A stretch of DNA of 41,102 nucleotides from Euryarchaeota archaeon UBA88. Lineage in GTDB: Archaea > Thermoplasmatota > Poseidoniia > Poseidoniales > Poseidoniaceae. Made by a program: the position numbers and the translations under genes. Below are positions 6,068 to 18,000 of the stretch, piece after piece; positions within the stretch are counted from its first letter, which is position 1, and every line of letters starts with the position of its first letter. The DNA is taken from NCBI GenBank assembly GCA_002499545.1, contig DAME01000011.1:20565-61666 (forward strand). Direction: 5' to 3'. Under the pieces are notes generated by a model. That model ran no database searches. It saw only the letters and a list, made by a program, of their open reading frames with translations, and was not told the origin of the DNA.

Positions 6068-9000
6068 GTCGTTGTCTTCGAGGGACTCGATGACTTCTTC
6101 TTCATCATCAGCACGGCGGCTGGACAAAGTTAGAGCGCCAACGAACAATCCTGTCAGGCTTACAACAACAATGCTTGGTGTGAACGAAGGCACTGCACTA
6201 GCTCCGATGGTTCGGACAACGTTTGGCAAGGCTTGACCGGTTCGCACGAAGTCACCATAGTTCATCGATGTGTCATCGGTGATGAAGTGAGAACATGCGT
6301 CCCATCCGCTGGTGTCGTTTGCTTCAAGCGTAGTCAAGCGGTTGTTACACCAGTTGCTGTCTTCAAGCATTGGACGGCGGTTCGAGGTCTCGGTAAGACT
6401 TGTTCCGTATTGACCAGGCATACTCCATTCGCCACCAGTCGAAGTTCGGTGGGACGATGGGTCATCTGCTTGGAAGCGGTCTGCTGCAGGTACAGTCAGG
6501 TCACATGGGTCGTTCAAACAAGTGAGAACGTCCATGGTGACCTCAACATGCGTTGTATCCTTGGTGATGTAAACATCTTCATGGATTGGCATCGAGGTAC
6601 CGTAGTCAGGAACTGCGTAGTACTTGGTGACTTCATCTTCGCTGTGTCCGTTCGTGTGGAACGTGACTGCGAGCATGTGGTCGTACGTGTACGGTCCTTC
6701 ATCTCCACCAGCGTCAACATTGACTGTGACTGGGACATATGTTCCGGTCATGATGTTGGAGACACCGTTGTAACTGAGTCCAGATTCAGCGTTGAACGAG
6801 TAGTCGGCTACACGCTCAGGCACGTTGGTAATCTGTACACGGATGACTTCACTGTCCATCTGTTGTTGGTAGTCAGCGATCGGCATGATAGCTGGGTCGT
6901 AGTTCGGTGTGTGCGATGGTGCAGCTGCCGTATCCTTCAGTACCATGTTAATGGAACAGTAGAACTGGTTGTTCGGCTTCAATTGGTGAATACCGTTGTC
7001 GTTCAAGTAATCGATTTGCCATGTAGGTGCAGTGGTAGTTGCATCTGGAACCAAGGTGAACACGAGGTCTGTTCCTACGATTTCAGTTGTGAAGTAGTTG
7101 GTGTAGTCACAGGTCGAGACAGGTTCAACAGTCCATGTGAGGTCAGATGGCACTTCGTGGTCAATGTCGTTCATCAATGGTAGAAGACTCCATGTGAGGT
7201 TGTCGAGGTTTGTATCGTCTTCAGTCATTGTGATGTAGTCACCAATGTAGGTTGCCTTGTCACCAGCAGTGTTCTTCAACAGTGCGTTGCTGTCAGCGTC
7301 CAAGAGTTCGATGAACGGTGCATCGTTCACAGGTGCGACCGAGAAGGTCACATCGTATGGGGTCGCATCGGTGTTCTCAGAACCATCGTCTTCAAGGGTC
7401 AGTGTAATCACACATGATCCACCCTTTTCGTTGGAGGTGTTCTCCGTGATGATGAGTTCGTTGAGAAGGTTCACTTCAACACCGAATGCAATACATTCCT
7501 CTGGAACAGTTGCATCCCAATCGTAGACTTGGCGGTCAGGCGATTGCTCGTTTGCCATGTCACGGATGTAGGACTTGGAAGCGTTTGATACGTCACCAAG
7601 GAACTTGCTGTGTGTACCGAATCCTTCTGCCAAGATGTTGCTAAAGTTAGCGTCCTCGGAGAAGATTGGCATGCAGCCTGAGTCTTCAACATTGCAGATC
7701 ACTGGAGCGTCGTTGACGTTGGTAACCTCGAACGTGATGTTCTTGGAATCCGTCAATCCGTTGCTGTCAGTTACTTCGAACTCGTATTCGATTGTACCGA
7801 ATTGGTCAGTCAATGGTGTGATGGTCACTGTGTGTCCATTCTGTCCCCAGTCGACCAAGACATTGTCGTGAGCGACAAGGTTTCCGTCTGCTGAGGTCCA
7901 TGTAAGGTCCGCTTCGAGGTCTTGCACATCGTCAGCCAAGTTGGTGAGGCTGATGACGTATGCTTCCGAGTCTTCTGTGACGGTGATGTCAGCGAGTGTG
8001 GCCTGGATTTCAGGGCAAGCACGCTTCATGTCAAGAGAGATTTCGACATTGGTTGCCAACGAGATGTCGTTGGAGGTAGCCCAATCGAATTCACAATCTG
8101 CTTCTGTCTTGATCATTACATCGTAGTTCTTAGCGACGCTTGGGGAATTACTTCCCTTGTACGAACGGTACACAAGAACCTCGTCGTCAATGGCTCCATC
8201 TGACAAGTCATTGTGCGTGAGCTCAACGGTCATGTATTCAGTGAACGATTGCAGAGTGTTGGTCGAGTCAATGGTTTGCGTTGGGTGAACCGTGCTGACA
8301 TCAGCAGTGGTTTCACCTTGCACAATGGTGACGATATCAACTTGCTCTGGAGTTCCACCAATTCGTGAGAATGGGATGGAAATCTCAGTCATAGAATCAG
8401 ATGATGCAACATCCACTGCAGCGTTGCTGAGTGAAGTTGGTCCCCATCCGAGGAATCCATAGCTGTACAGTGCGTAGTTATCTGCGTCATCAATCCATAG
8501 AACGTAGTTGGCTTGGTATGGTAGAGTGTGAGCGCCACCGAGGTTGTATCCAGTGCTGCTTCCACTTCCATCGACACTGAGGTAGATGAGTGCATCACTT
8601 GCAGTGAAATCTTCACCGGTCAATCCGATGTAGAGGTCATCGCCTTCGATGTAGGTCACCATCATGTCGTTGGTTCCATCACCGCTCATGAGACCAGGCA
8701 TTGCATAGCCTGATGGATTGAGGGCGTTTCCACCGTTCCAATCGCTGTCTGAACCATCAACAACCATAACTTCTGGTTGGAAAGTAGTAGAGACGTACGA
8801 AGCACGAGTTCCGTCTGTTGATTGAATCAACATTGCGACTTCCTTCGTTGGAGCCGATTCGAGGTGAGTCGAGTCCATGCTGAACAGGTTTGCTTCGTCA
8901 ATGGTTGCAGATGCTGCAACGACCAACTTGGATGCATCGATTGTGTTACCAATTGAGGTAACGTAGGCGTTGCTTCCAGCATTCACTTGTGTTGTTGAAT

Positions 9001-12000
9001 CGGACCACGTAATGTTCTCAACGGATCCTTGTGATTCTTCAACCTGAAGGGCAGTGGTTGCTGTCGATGTACCTCCATCCCAGCGGAATGGCGAGTTTTC
9101 GACATACATACCGACAAGTCCAGATGCGTCCATTGGGTAAACCCACACATCATCGCTGTCAACGACGTGAAGACCAGTACCGGTGCTTCCACCGTTGACT
9201 TCTGCGTTGATTGCAATAACCGTTGCATCATCGACATAGACACCGTATTCATCACCGGAGATGGATGCGTCACCTGTGAGGGTGAGAGCACCGCTTGTCT
9301 TTTCGACACCAGTTGCGAATCCGTTGATGATGGTACCTGAAAGGACCAACGAGTCACCGTTATCGTCATCTGCGTCAATTCCAACAGTTACGGTATCAGC
9401 CATTCCTTGTAGAACTGAGCCAACATCTGTGACGTCACAGTTGCTGATCATCATTGCCGTATCCATGACATTCACTTCATTGCGGGCAGAGTTGATTGAA
9501 ACTCCAGCACAGTCTTCGTAGATGAGTCCAACTGCATTAGGTGCAGTTCGTCCCACCGAGGTCTGAATTGTGTTGTCGGCGATTGTTGGGCCACTGTATC
9601 CGCCAGCAGTTGCTGCTTCAACCATGTAGACATTGGTACCACCGTCACCGTATGAGTCACGGAGAGTCAAGGTGTAGTTTCCAGCATCGGTGTAGGTCAC
9701 AAGCGGCGAGTAATCTGTGTTGCTTGCAAATGTGTTGGTCGACCATGTGTCTGTCGTACCGTCTGGCTTCAAGATGGTGATGCTTGCTTCATAGCCCCAC
9801 GAATCGGTGTTGATGTTGACGTTCATCGTCTTTCCAGCACCGAGATTTGCTTGGCATACCGCAGGTCCGTAGTTGTAAGAGTAGCTGTTGATGGTACAAA
9901 GCGAGATGCTTGGCGCAGGTGGTCCAGCAGGTGTATCGATGTACAATCCACCGTCGGTATCCACGAGTGTGTTGTTGTGGATGTCACCGTAGCCACCAGT
10001 TGCATGAATTCCAGCGTACTGGTTTCCGACACCGGTAATCGTGTTACCGCTGATCTCGAAATCTTCTCCTTGGGTGATGGTAATTCCATCTCCAATTGAG
10101 TTGATGACGTTATCTGTGATGGTAGCACGGAGGTTCTTTCCGCTGTAGACTGCAATTGCAGCTGCGTTTCCATTGGTGTTAGCATTGTTAATCGTGTTGC
10201 CAGTGATGACTGCATCGTCGGAGTATCCGCCGGTGTAAAGCCATACGTCTGCAATTTCTCCACCATCGTTGAACACGTTGTTGGAGATGGTTGCATTGTC
10301 AGCACCGTATGAATCTGCTGTGTGGTAGTTGAAGTATGCAGATCGTTGTAGTTGAACACCTACACCGCAGTTGTTGAAGGTGTTGCTATCAATGACAGCA
10401 CCGTCACCGCCACCCAGTTCGATACAAATATCGGTGTTCTGGATTGCAGAGTTCAACTCAGAGTATCCCTTGAAGTGAGATATACTGCTGTTCGTGATCG
10501 AAACTTCATCGATTTCCCAGTTGTACGAAGACCAAGTTGACCTGTATCCGTTGGTCATCTCAATCTTTGCAAGGTTCGAGAACACAGTGTTGTTAGCAAC
10601 TAAGGTGGTGATTGGTGAACCGTAGTACCCGATTTCTACACCGAACATTCCATCGTTTGCAGTATCTGGTGTCACACCGTAGACTGCAGCGTCGTTCATG
10701 TAGACTTCAGCACCGTAAGGTGAGCGAGTGTACCAACGTTGCGAGTCATAGTAGCTGTAAGCACCGGTCGAAAGGATGGTTGATCCGTTGAAGTCGTACG
10801 TAGTACTTGGCTTGAGGTAGATGTAAGGGGTATCAAACATGATTACCTTGTTCGCCTGGCTGGTTGTCAAAGCAGAGTAGTAACCGTATTCTGTGAGTGT
10901 TCCACCGTTACCGTCGCTCAGTGTTCGAGTTCCGGAGGTCGAAAGGTATCCCGCACACGGCGAGATGGTATCGTACAGAGTACTGGTCGAATACCAGCAG
11001 ACACGCTCGGTGATCTGCGTGGTCAGTGCAACGCTAGCAGTGTTACCAGATGCATCGGACAGTGAAACTGCCTGGGACGCATAGCGGAAGTCAGCCTTGT
11101 TGTTGGTTGAAGACGTGTAGAAGTAATCGACTTCTGCAACAGACATTGCCTGATATCCGGCCAATGATGGCGTGGTCAATCCTGATGCATCAACGTGTTC
11201 AGTTTCGAACGTCAAGTCGTTTGCGACACCGGTGGAATCTGTGATTCCAGTACCTGCTGCTGCACCGCTTGCGTCAAGCAATGTGACCGTTGCGCCAGCA
11301 ACTGCACTTCCATCAGCTGTGAGGCCGACAGCAAGTTCACGCATTCGGCTAAATTCACCAATCCCGGTAACTTCTACAGACGAGGAGTCAACGATTCCTT
11401 CGATGAATTCCACCTTGGAGGAACTGCTGATAACGAAGTCCTTCGTGTTCGACATGGTCACGTCGGTAAGAGTGATGTCACCCGTACCCGCGTTGTCAAT
11501 TCCGACAGCGTTTGATGAGATTGTCATCGAATCAAAGGTTTGGTCGTTGTCAGTGTTAACACCGTACTTGAATGCCGCACCTGCACTGTTTGCAACAGTT
11601 CCGGTGACAGCGCCTGCCAAGTCGGAGGTGTAGTAGACACCAGCTGTACCTTGACCGTCGAGGTCGAGGTTCGACAAGTCACACGAACCAGATGCAGTGT
11701 TTCCAATGAGCACACCGTATGTACCGCCGGTGACTTCTAAGCCATCAACGACTGATACAATTTGTCCGGTGATTTCCATACCAGCATCCACTGGGTTGTT
11801 CACTTCAATGTCTTCAAAGTTGGCAGCAGCATATGCACCACCAGCAGAGATTCCGACATCAGCGCCAGAGATTACTCCGTCCTTGAACAATGGAGTTCCG
11901 GATTCACGCATGTATTCACCGAGATCGGCAGCATCGTCACCAGAGCGAGCGACAAATTCGAGTCGGTCTTGGAAGTTGTCTGCACGGTTGTGCAATACGT

Positions 12001-15000
12001 CGATGTAAAGCGAGACCTTCGAAATGTTACTTGCCGAGATATCGACGGTAGGCATGGTGAGTCGAGCACCTTCTCCTGCACTCATGTAGTAGGAGTAAGC
12101 ATAGTCAACACAGACGTTGTAACTCGATGGGTATCCGCCTCCGTATCCTTCTGGAGGAGTGAGCGGTCCGTTGGTTCCGCCGTGGTACGAGGTGTAGTAG
12201 AAGCCCCAGTAGTGGTACGGGTAACGAGCAGCATACGAGCCGTCAGGGCTAACATCTTCGATGTCTTCCCATCCGAATCCGAACTCATCCGGAGCTTCGT
12301 AGTAGCCAGGGAATCCAGGGTTGGATTGTGGGCCACCGTTCCAGTAGTTCCACATGTAGTAGAAGTATCCCTCATAGGTTTGGTAGTTCGGTCCGTAGGA
12401 GTAACCGTAGTAGTCACACGACCAACTTGGAACACCGCCAGTAGCACCAGCTGCATATGTTGCGTGGGTGCCATCACCGGATGCCGGGTCGTCAGAGCCG
12501 TACGGGTAGTATCCAAGGTCGTCAGAACTGGTAATGTTCCAAACGCTTCCAGAATCATCTTCGAATTCAATGTTGTATCGGTCGGTGATCATGTAGTACT
12601 TCGATGTAGCGTAGTTGTTGGTTGGGTGAGCGTTTCCGCCACCGTAAATACTGTTCCATCCAACTTGGAGATAGTCATCTGAAAGATAGGTCGAAAGGTC
12701 AATCTTGTAAGTCGTCCATCCTGTGCTTTCTCCGCTAAGTAGAGGGCTTCGGTAAACGGTTGGAAGCGACATTCCGCCGTAAACGTCGACACCAACTGTG
12801 TTGTCAGTCGATGTGAATCCATCGACTTGTGGTGCGCCGTTGTAGGATTGAATACCGATTGCTGCATTCTTGACAACAATGTTGTCAATTGTGCCGCCAG
12901 AGCCTTCAACCCAGAGAGCGGTTCCGGTTTGACCGTTGTTAATGATTGAAGAGTCTGCAATGTTCACAGTTCCGCCGTCAACCTTCACGGTTGCCATTGA
13001 GTCACTGCTTGCGGATGAACCGTAGATTGTACCACCGTTCATCATCTTCAGCGTTGCACCTTCTCCAATGAGAAGTGCTCCACCTGCAGATACATCTTCT
13101 GCAATGTCACGCACGGTTCCACCGTCAACTTCCAAAGTACCTGCTTGGATATCGATGTGAAGTCCATAGGTTGAGGAAATTGCGCTGATTGCTCCAAGTG
13201 CACCGGTGTCAGGTGAGGTCGTAACGACAACCTTTCCACCGTCGGTCAAGGTGAGGACTGGACTGCTGGTAGCAGTGCTCTTCACCTTCAACGAGGAACC
13301 CTTCAGGACAATTACACACCCGTCAAGGGTGAGATCGGCTGAGAGGGTCATCGGAGTACCGTCAAATTCGAAGATTGTGTCTCCGTTTGCAGTCGTACCA
13401 TTGGTAGGTAGTTGAGCACCGTTGTTCGGGTCAACATATGCATCCATCCATGCACAATCCATTGCTGCTTGGTCGAAATCTACCGGAGCAGGTTCGAGCA
13501 ACAAATCAATGGAATCACCGATGGTGAATCCACTGGTAGGGTACCATGAGGACGAGACCAATGTTTCGTTTTGTCCAGCGGGTCCGAAGGCACGAATGTT
13601 GTGGTCTTCGTACGCATTGCCGGTTTCATCGCCAGTGATGACCCAAACAGTTGCTGTACCGGTTGAGTCGGTAACGTGGCTACCAACTTCAAACAATTCA
13701 GAGGTCGAGCTGTCGACAACGCCTGCAGTCACGGTGTGACCGGACTTGAACACGTTCGTAGGAACGCTGTTCACGAGTGCGATTCGGTAGGTTCGAACAG
13801 TTGCAGTTCCACCATACCAAATTTCACCAGATGAACTGGCAACGTCAACATCACAGTTGCTGGTTGAACCAGTACTGTCTGCACAATCGTTACCGTTTTG
13901 TGTCACGTCGATCAAGCGGATGTCCGAGTTGGTGTCCGCTTTTGCGATGAAGGTTGTAGAACCTGAAGCAGTCGTGATTGCAGTTTCACCAATGGTGACA
14001 TCTGAGTATCGTGCATAGAATGCGTCTGCTGCCGATGAACTGGAGGTGTGACTGATGGTTGAATCAGAAATAACCCATGTGTTCGAAGCAGCCGAACATC
14101 CGTTCGAAACCACTGAGGAAACAGCCATGTTGCTGGCTTCAATCGTCCAGCCACAGTCGGTCAGACTAACATCAGAAGCAACGAGGTTGTTCATGACAAC
14201 TGAGTCAGCAGCTTGTGGGTTTCCAGACATCGAAAGGTCGCCAATGCTTACATCATCGAATGTTCCTGGTTGGATGTCGTTCATGATTACGTCACCTGCA
14301 GTAACTGTGTCGAAAATTGCGTTGTCGCCTGCTGGCCCAACTGCAGTGCTTGAAGCGCCGCCAGGGTAGAGCATCATGTCTGCGGTTCCAAAGTCGACAT
14401 CGTTCATGTGAAGCGAATCGATGGCGTTGATGGTTACCGAGTCGTAGTCAGCAGCGTCAAAGTTGTACAAGACAACGTCGCTGCTTGCTCCGGCTGAGGA
14501 ACTCAATGCACTACCTGTCTGCGCTGAGGTTGCAGTTGCAGTTACGTTGGTAACTGTCACTGTAACGAAATCAGTGCTGATGAGGTTGTTGTAAGCATTG
14601 GTGATGGTCGTGTTTTCGAGGAACAGTGAACCTGATGTTGATCCTGCAACGTTAACGATAGCACCATCAGTGGCGCCGCCGTCCTTGTTACAATCCTTCA
14701 TGGTTCCTTCAGTCAATGTGACAACCGAGTCTTCAGCGAAGCTGAAACATGAATTATCGGTTCCGTCAATTTCGAATTCGTTCATCGATACAACAGTACC
14801 TTGTCCACTTCCGTGTGAGAACGCTGAACCTACATTGGTGAAGGTCACGTGATCCATGGTGAAGTTTCCGACGTTTGCGTTTGTGCTTGGGCTCGAACCG
14901 TGTCGAGAACCTGCCGCAATCACTGCATCGCTGGTGTTGTTGAAGTCAACGTATGAGAACACGTGTCGGTCATCAGTGCCAGTAGAACATGAGTCCGTAA

Positions 15001-18000
15001 AGGCAATTCCGAGCCATTCTCCGCCACTGGAACCGTTCGTGAACGATACCGGATGGGTTGCATTTCCATTGATGGTCATTTGGTCGCATGCGCCGTCAAA
15101 GGAAATACCCTTGCCGTCTGCAACTTCAATGACAGTTCCAGCTTGTATGGTCAAGTCAGCGGATACCGAGAGGTAATCGTTGCTTGGGTTAATGCGGATT
15201 GGGCTGTCAGTCAAATCCCAAGTTGTATCTTGCGTAATGTCTGATGTAACGTCAGTACCCTTGCCTTCGAACGGCATGGTGCGGTAGTAAACACCACAAT
15301 CCATGTTTGAGTTCTGGTAGCAGTAGTATGTTCCGTAGTACGACCAGTACGGTGCGATTGTACCTGCACGAGCGTAGGTGCTCGATGAGTACGGCAGAGA
15401 AGGCATGTTTCCATACCATGTGGTCATGCTGCGAACCAGTGACGTAGAGCCGCTGTCGAGGAAGTGCATGTTTCCATGACGACCGAGGTTGATTCGGTCG
15501 TTGGAATCAGTGTAGTTGTAGTCAGTGCCGAAGTAGGTGAAGTTGAAACCGGTCGGCATTGGGATGTTGTCAGCGCACTTGGACGCCCATGTGTTCCAGT
15601 AGTAACTGGAACCACAGTAGTATCCGGACGGTGAACCAGACGAGGAACCCATGATGTTTGAAGCATCTGCGTTCACAAGAGGTGTTAGTCCGCGGGTGAA
15701 CGATTCGAAAGAACCATCGCCACTATCGGTTGAAATTCGGTAGTTGGATGGGTGAACGTTCGTTCCCTTGAAGGTCGTACCGCTGTTTTGGCGGATGGTT
15801 TGACCCTTGGTTCGAGTTTGATCCATGAATCCGACTGTAGCTGCGTCGTATTGGACGTAGCACGAGTCAGCGTACTTGAATTCGATTTCGTTGGTAACGT
15901 CATAGAACACCGCTTGGTAGGTACAGGCGTTTGCACTTCCTGTTCCAGTGTATGCCATGTCTCTCCACTCTACGATGAACATCTTGGTCGGGTCACCGAC
16001 ACTGAAGCTCTCTGTTGAAGTGGTTTCCGAGTTGACACCAATAGTTGAAACGTCTTGTGCAGTCATGTAGTATTCGACTGAGTCTCCACGTTCTAGGTCG
16101 TCAACATCAGCAGACCATGTGCACACATCAATGGCACATTCTGAGCGGGTCTTGCCAGATTCTTGGGTCATCACTGATGAGGTCCAAGAGCCGGTTGTAC
16201 CGTCTGCAGTAGTGATTCTGTAGTACAGAGTTGGACCAACTCCAGCGGTTGTGCTGACGTTGAGTCCTGCAGGTGGGTCTCCACCGTCTGAGATCTTAGC
16301 AGAGATTGAACGGTCTTTGCTGTGAGAATCAGCGAGAGGCGAATGGTCAAACACTGGCTTGAAGGTGTCCGGTGTTGGCTTAACGCTGCTGAACTTGTAT
16401 GTCACGGTACCAGTAGATGCTTGTCCACCGTAGTATCCAGTTCCGAGAGCGAAACCGCTCCATGTAGATGTTGGAAGTCCACCGTATGAACCAGCGTACG
16501 AATACGATGGAGAACAGTCGTTGTACGAAGAGTACGGACTGCGCCAGAACGAAATCCATCCGTTAGTACCAACGCACAATCGGTTTGCATTCGTTCCAGC
16601 TCCACCAGTTGCATTACCGAACGAGAACTTACCCATTTGTCCGCCGTAGTCGCTTCCAAGAGTAATCTTGTAGCCATCTGCGTATCCTGAGCCTCTCGAG
16701 GAGTCTGCATCATCTCCACCAGTCAATTTCGATTCAATGGTTGGTTCTGTACCGATTCCGACCATTGCAAACGCGTCGCTGGATGCATGGTAGTGGAACG
16801 CAAGATTGGTACCAGGACCGTTCTTTGCGTTGGTATAGAGGTAACCACTGGAATCTTGGTGTAGCGGCATGATGTTGGAGCGAGTACCGCCAATGCCGTT
16901 GTAACCTGAACTTGCAGTTGTGGTGTGCTGTGTAATCCAGTTGTTGTAGAAGTAGTAGGATGAACCGCTTTGGTATGTTGACCAGCATGCGCTAGTACCG
17001 GTTCCACAGCTTGACACGTCGAATTCGAAGTAGAATTCGTCACTGTTGTCAAAGTGGGTGAATTGTCGGTCGAGCGAAGATGCTGCTGAGTTTGGATTGT
17101 ATGTGCTTCCAGCGTGTACATCAGTGGTCAGTACAGTCATCTTCTTTGTCGTTCCCGCATCGGTAATATCATCGACAGCGAAGTAGTACGGTGTCGGTGT
17201 TGTTTGTGTACCGGTAAGAGCAGGATCGTATCCAACGTTTGCGCCACCAGCAGTGTTCAGGTCTTGGTACTTCCAGTAGTACTGGACGTAGTCACCTGCG
17301 CTGATGTCTGCGGTGGTTGCGCTGAATCGGCACTCTGACGAAGTCGAAGAGCAAGTACCAATGCTGCTTGCGCCAACTGAGGTGAAACTACCGTTGTTGA
17401 GAGAGTAGTACAATGTTGGCTTGTTAGCAGAGGTGGTATCGATTCCTGAAAGGTCAGTCAAGGTTGTGAAGAACGTGCGCTCTCCTTCAACGTAGGACGT
17501 TAGACCGGTGTATGGAATAAAGCTGGACACAGGGGCGTCAGCATCAGTTCCACCAGAGTAGACGATTTCGATGTAGGAGTTGTACGTTCCGCTGTTGCGT
17601 GTGTACGAGTACATGTAGGACGAAGTCGTCGAGTATTGGCTTAGACCCAATGTGCCGCTGTTGGTTTGTGCGGACGTGATGTATCCAGCGGCGGTGCCTG
17701 ATGCACAGGTTGATGCCGTAGTACATACATCTGCAGTCTTCCAACCGGTTCCTGCGGTGTACGAATCGAACGTTGCACTGTTCGCAACTGATCGAATCAT
17801 TCGCCATGAGTTCGCGTTGTTGTAACTCGAACCACTCAGAACTTGTGAGCCGGTGAGAGCACCGGAACAAGTCGAAGTAGGAATTGCGTGGCTGTAGTAG
17901 CTACCTGGACTTCCAGCGCCACAGTTTTCGAGAACTGTTGCGTAGGTCGTGTGCGAGGCACCAGACTTGTATGCCCAGTAGGTTTTCCATGCAATGGAAT

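Noticed and set aside
6233..7183. 316-residue open frame on the plus strand opposite the giant gene
   Set aside because: It is antisense to a well-supported coding region and its product shows no domain. It is rich in Val, Cys and Arg as expected for a mirrored frame.
11762..12682. 306-residue open frame on the plus strand
   Set aside because: Same reason: a shadow of the giant gene's codon usage, with no recognisable protein features.
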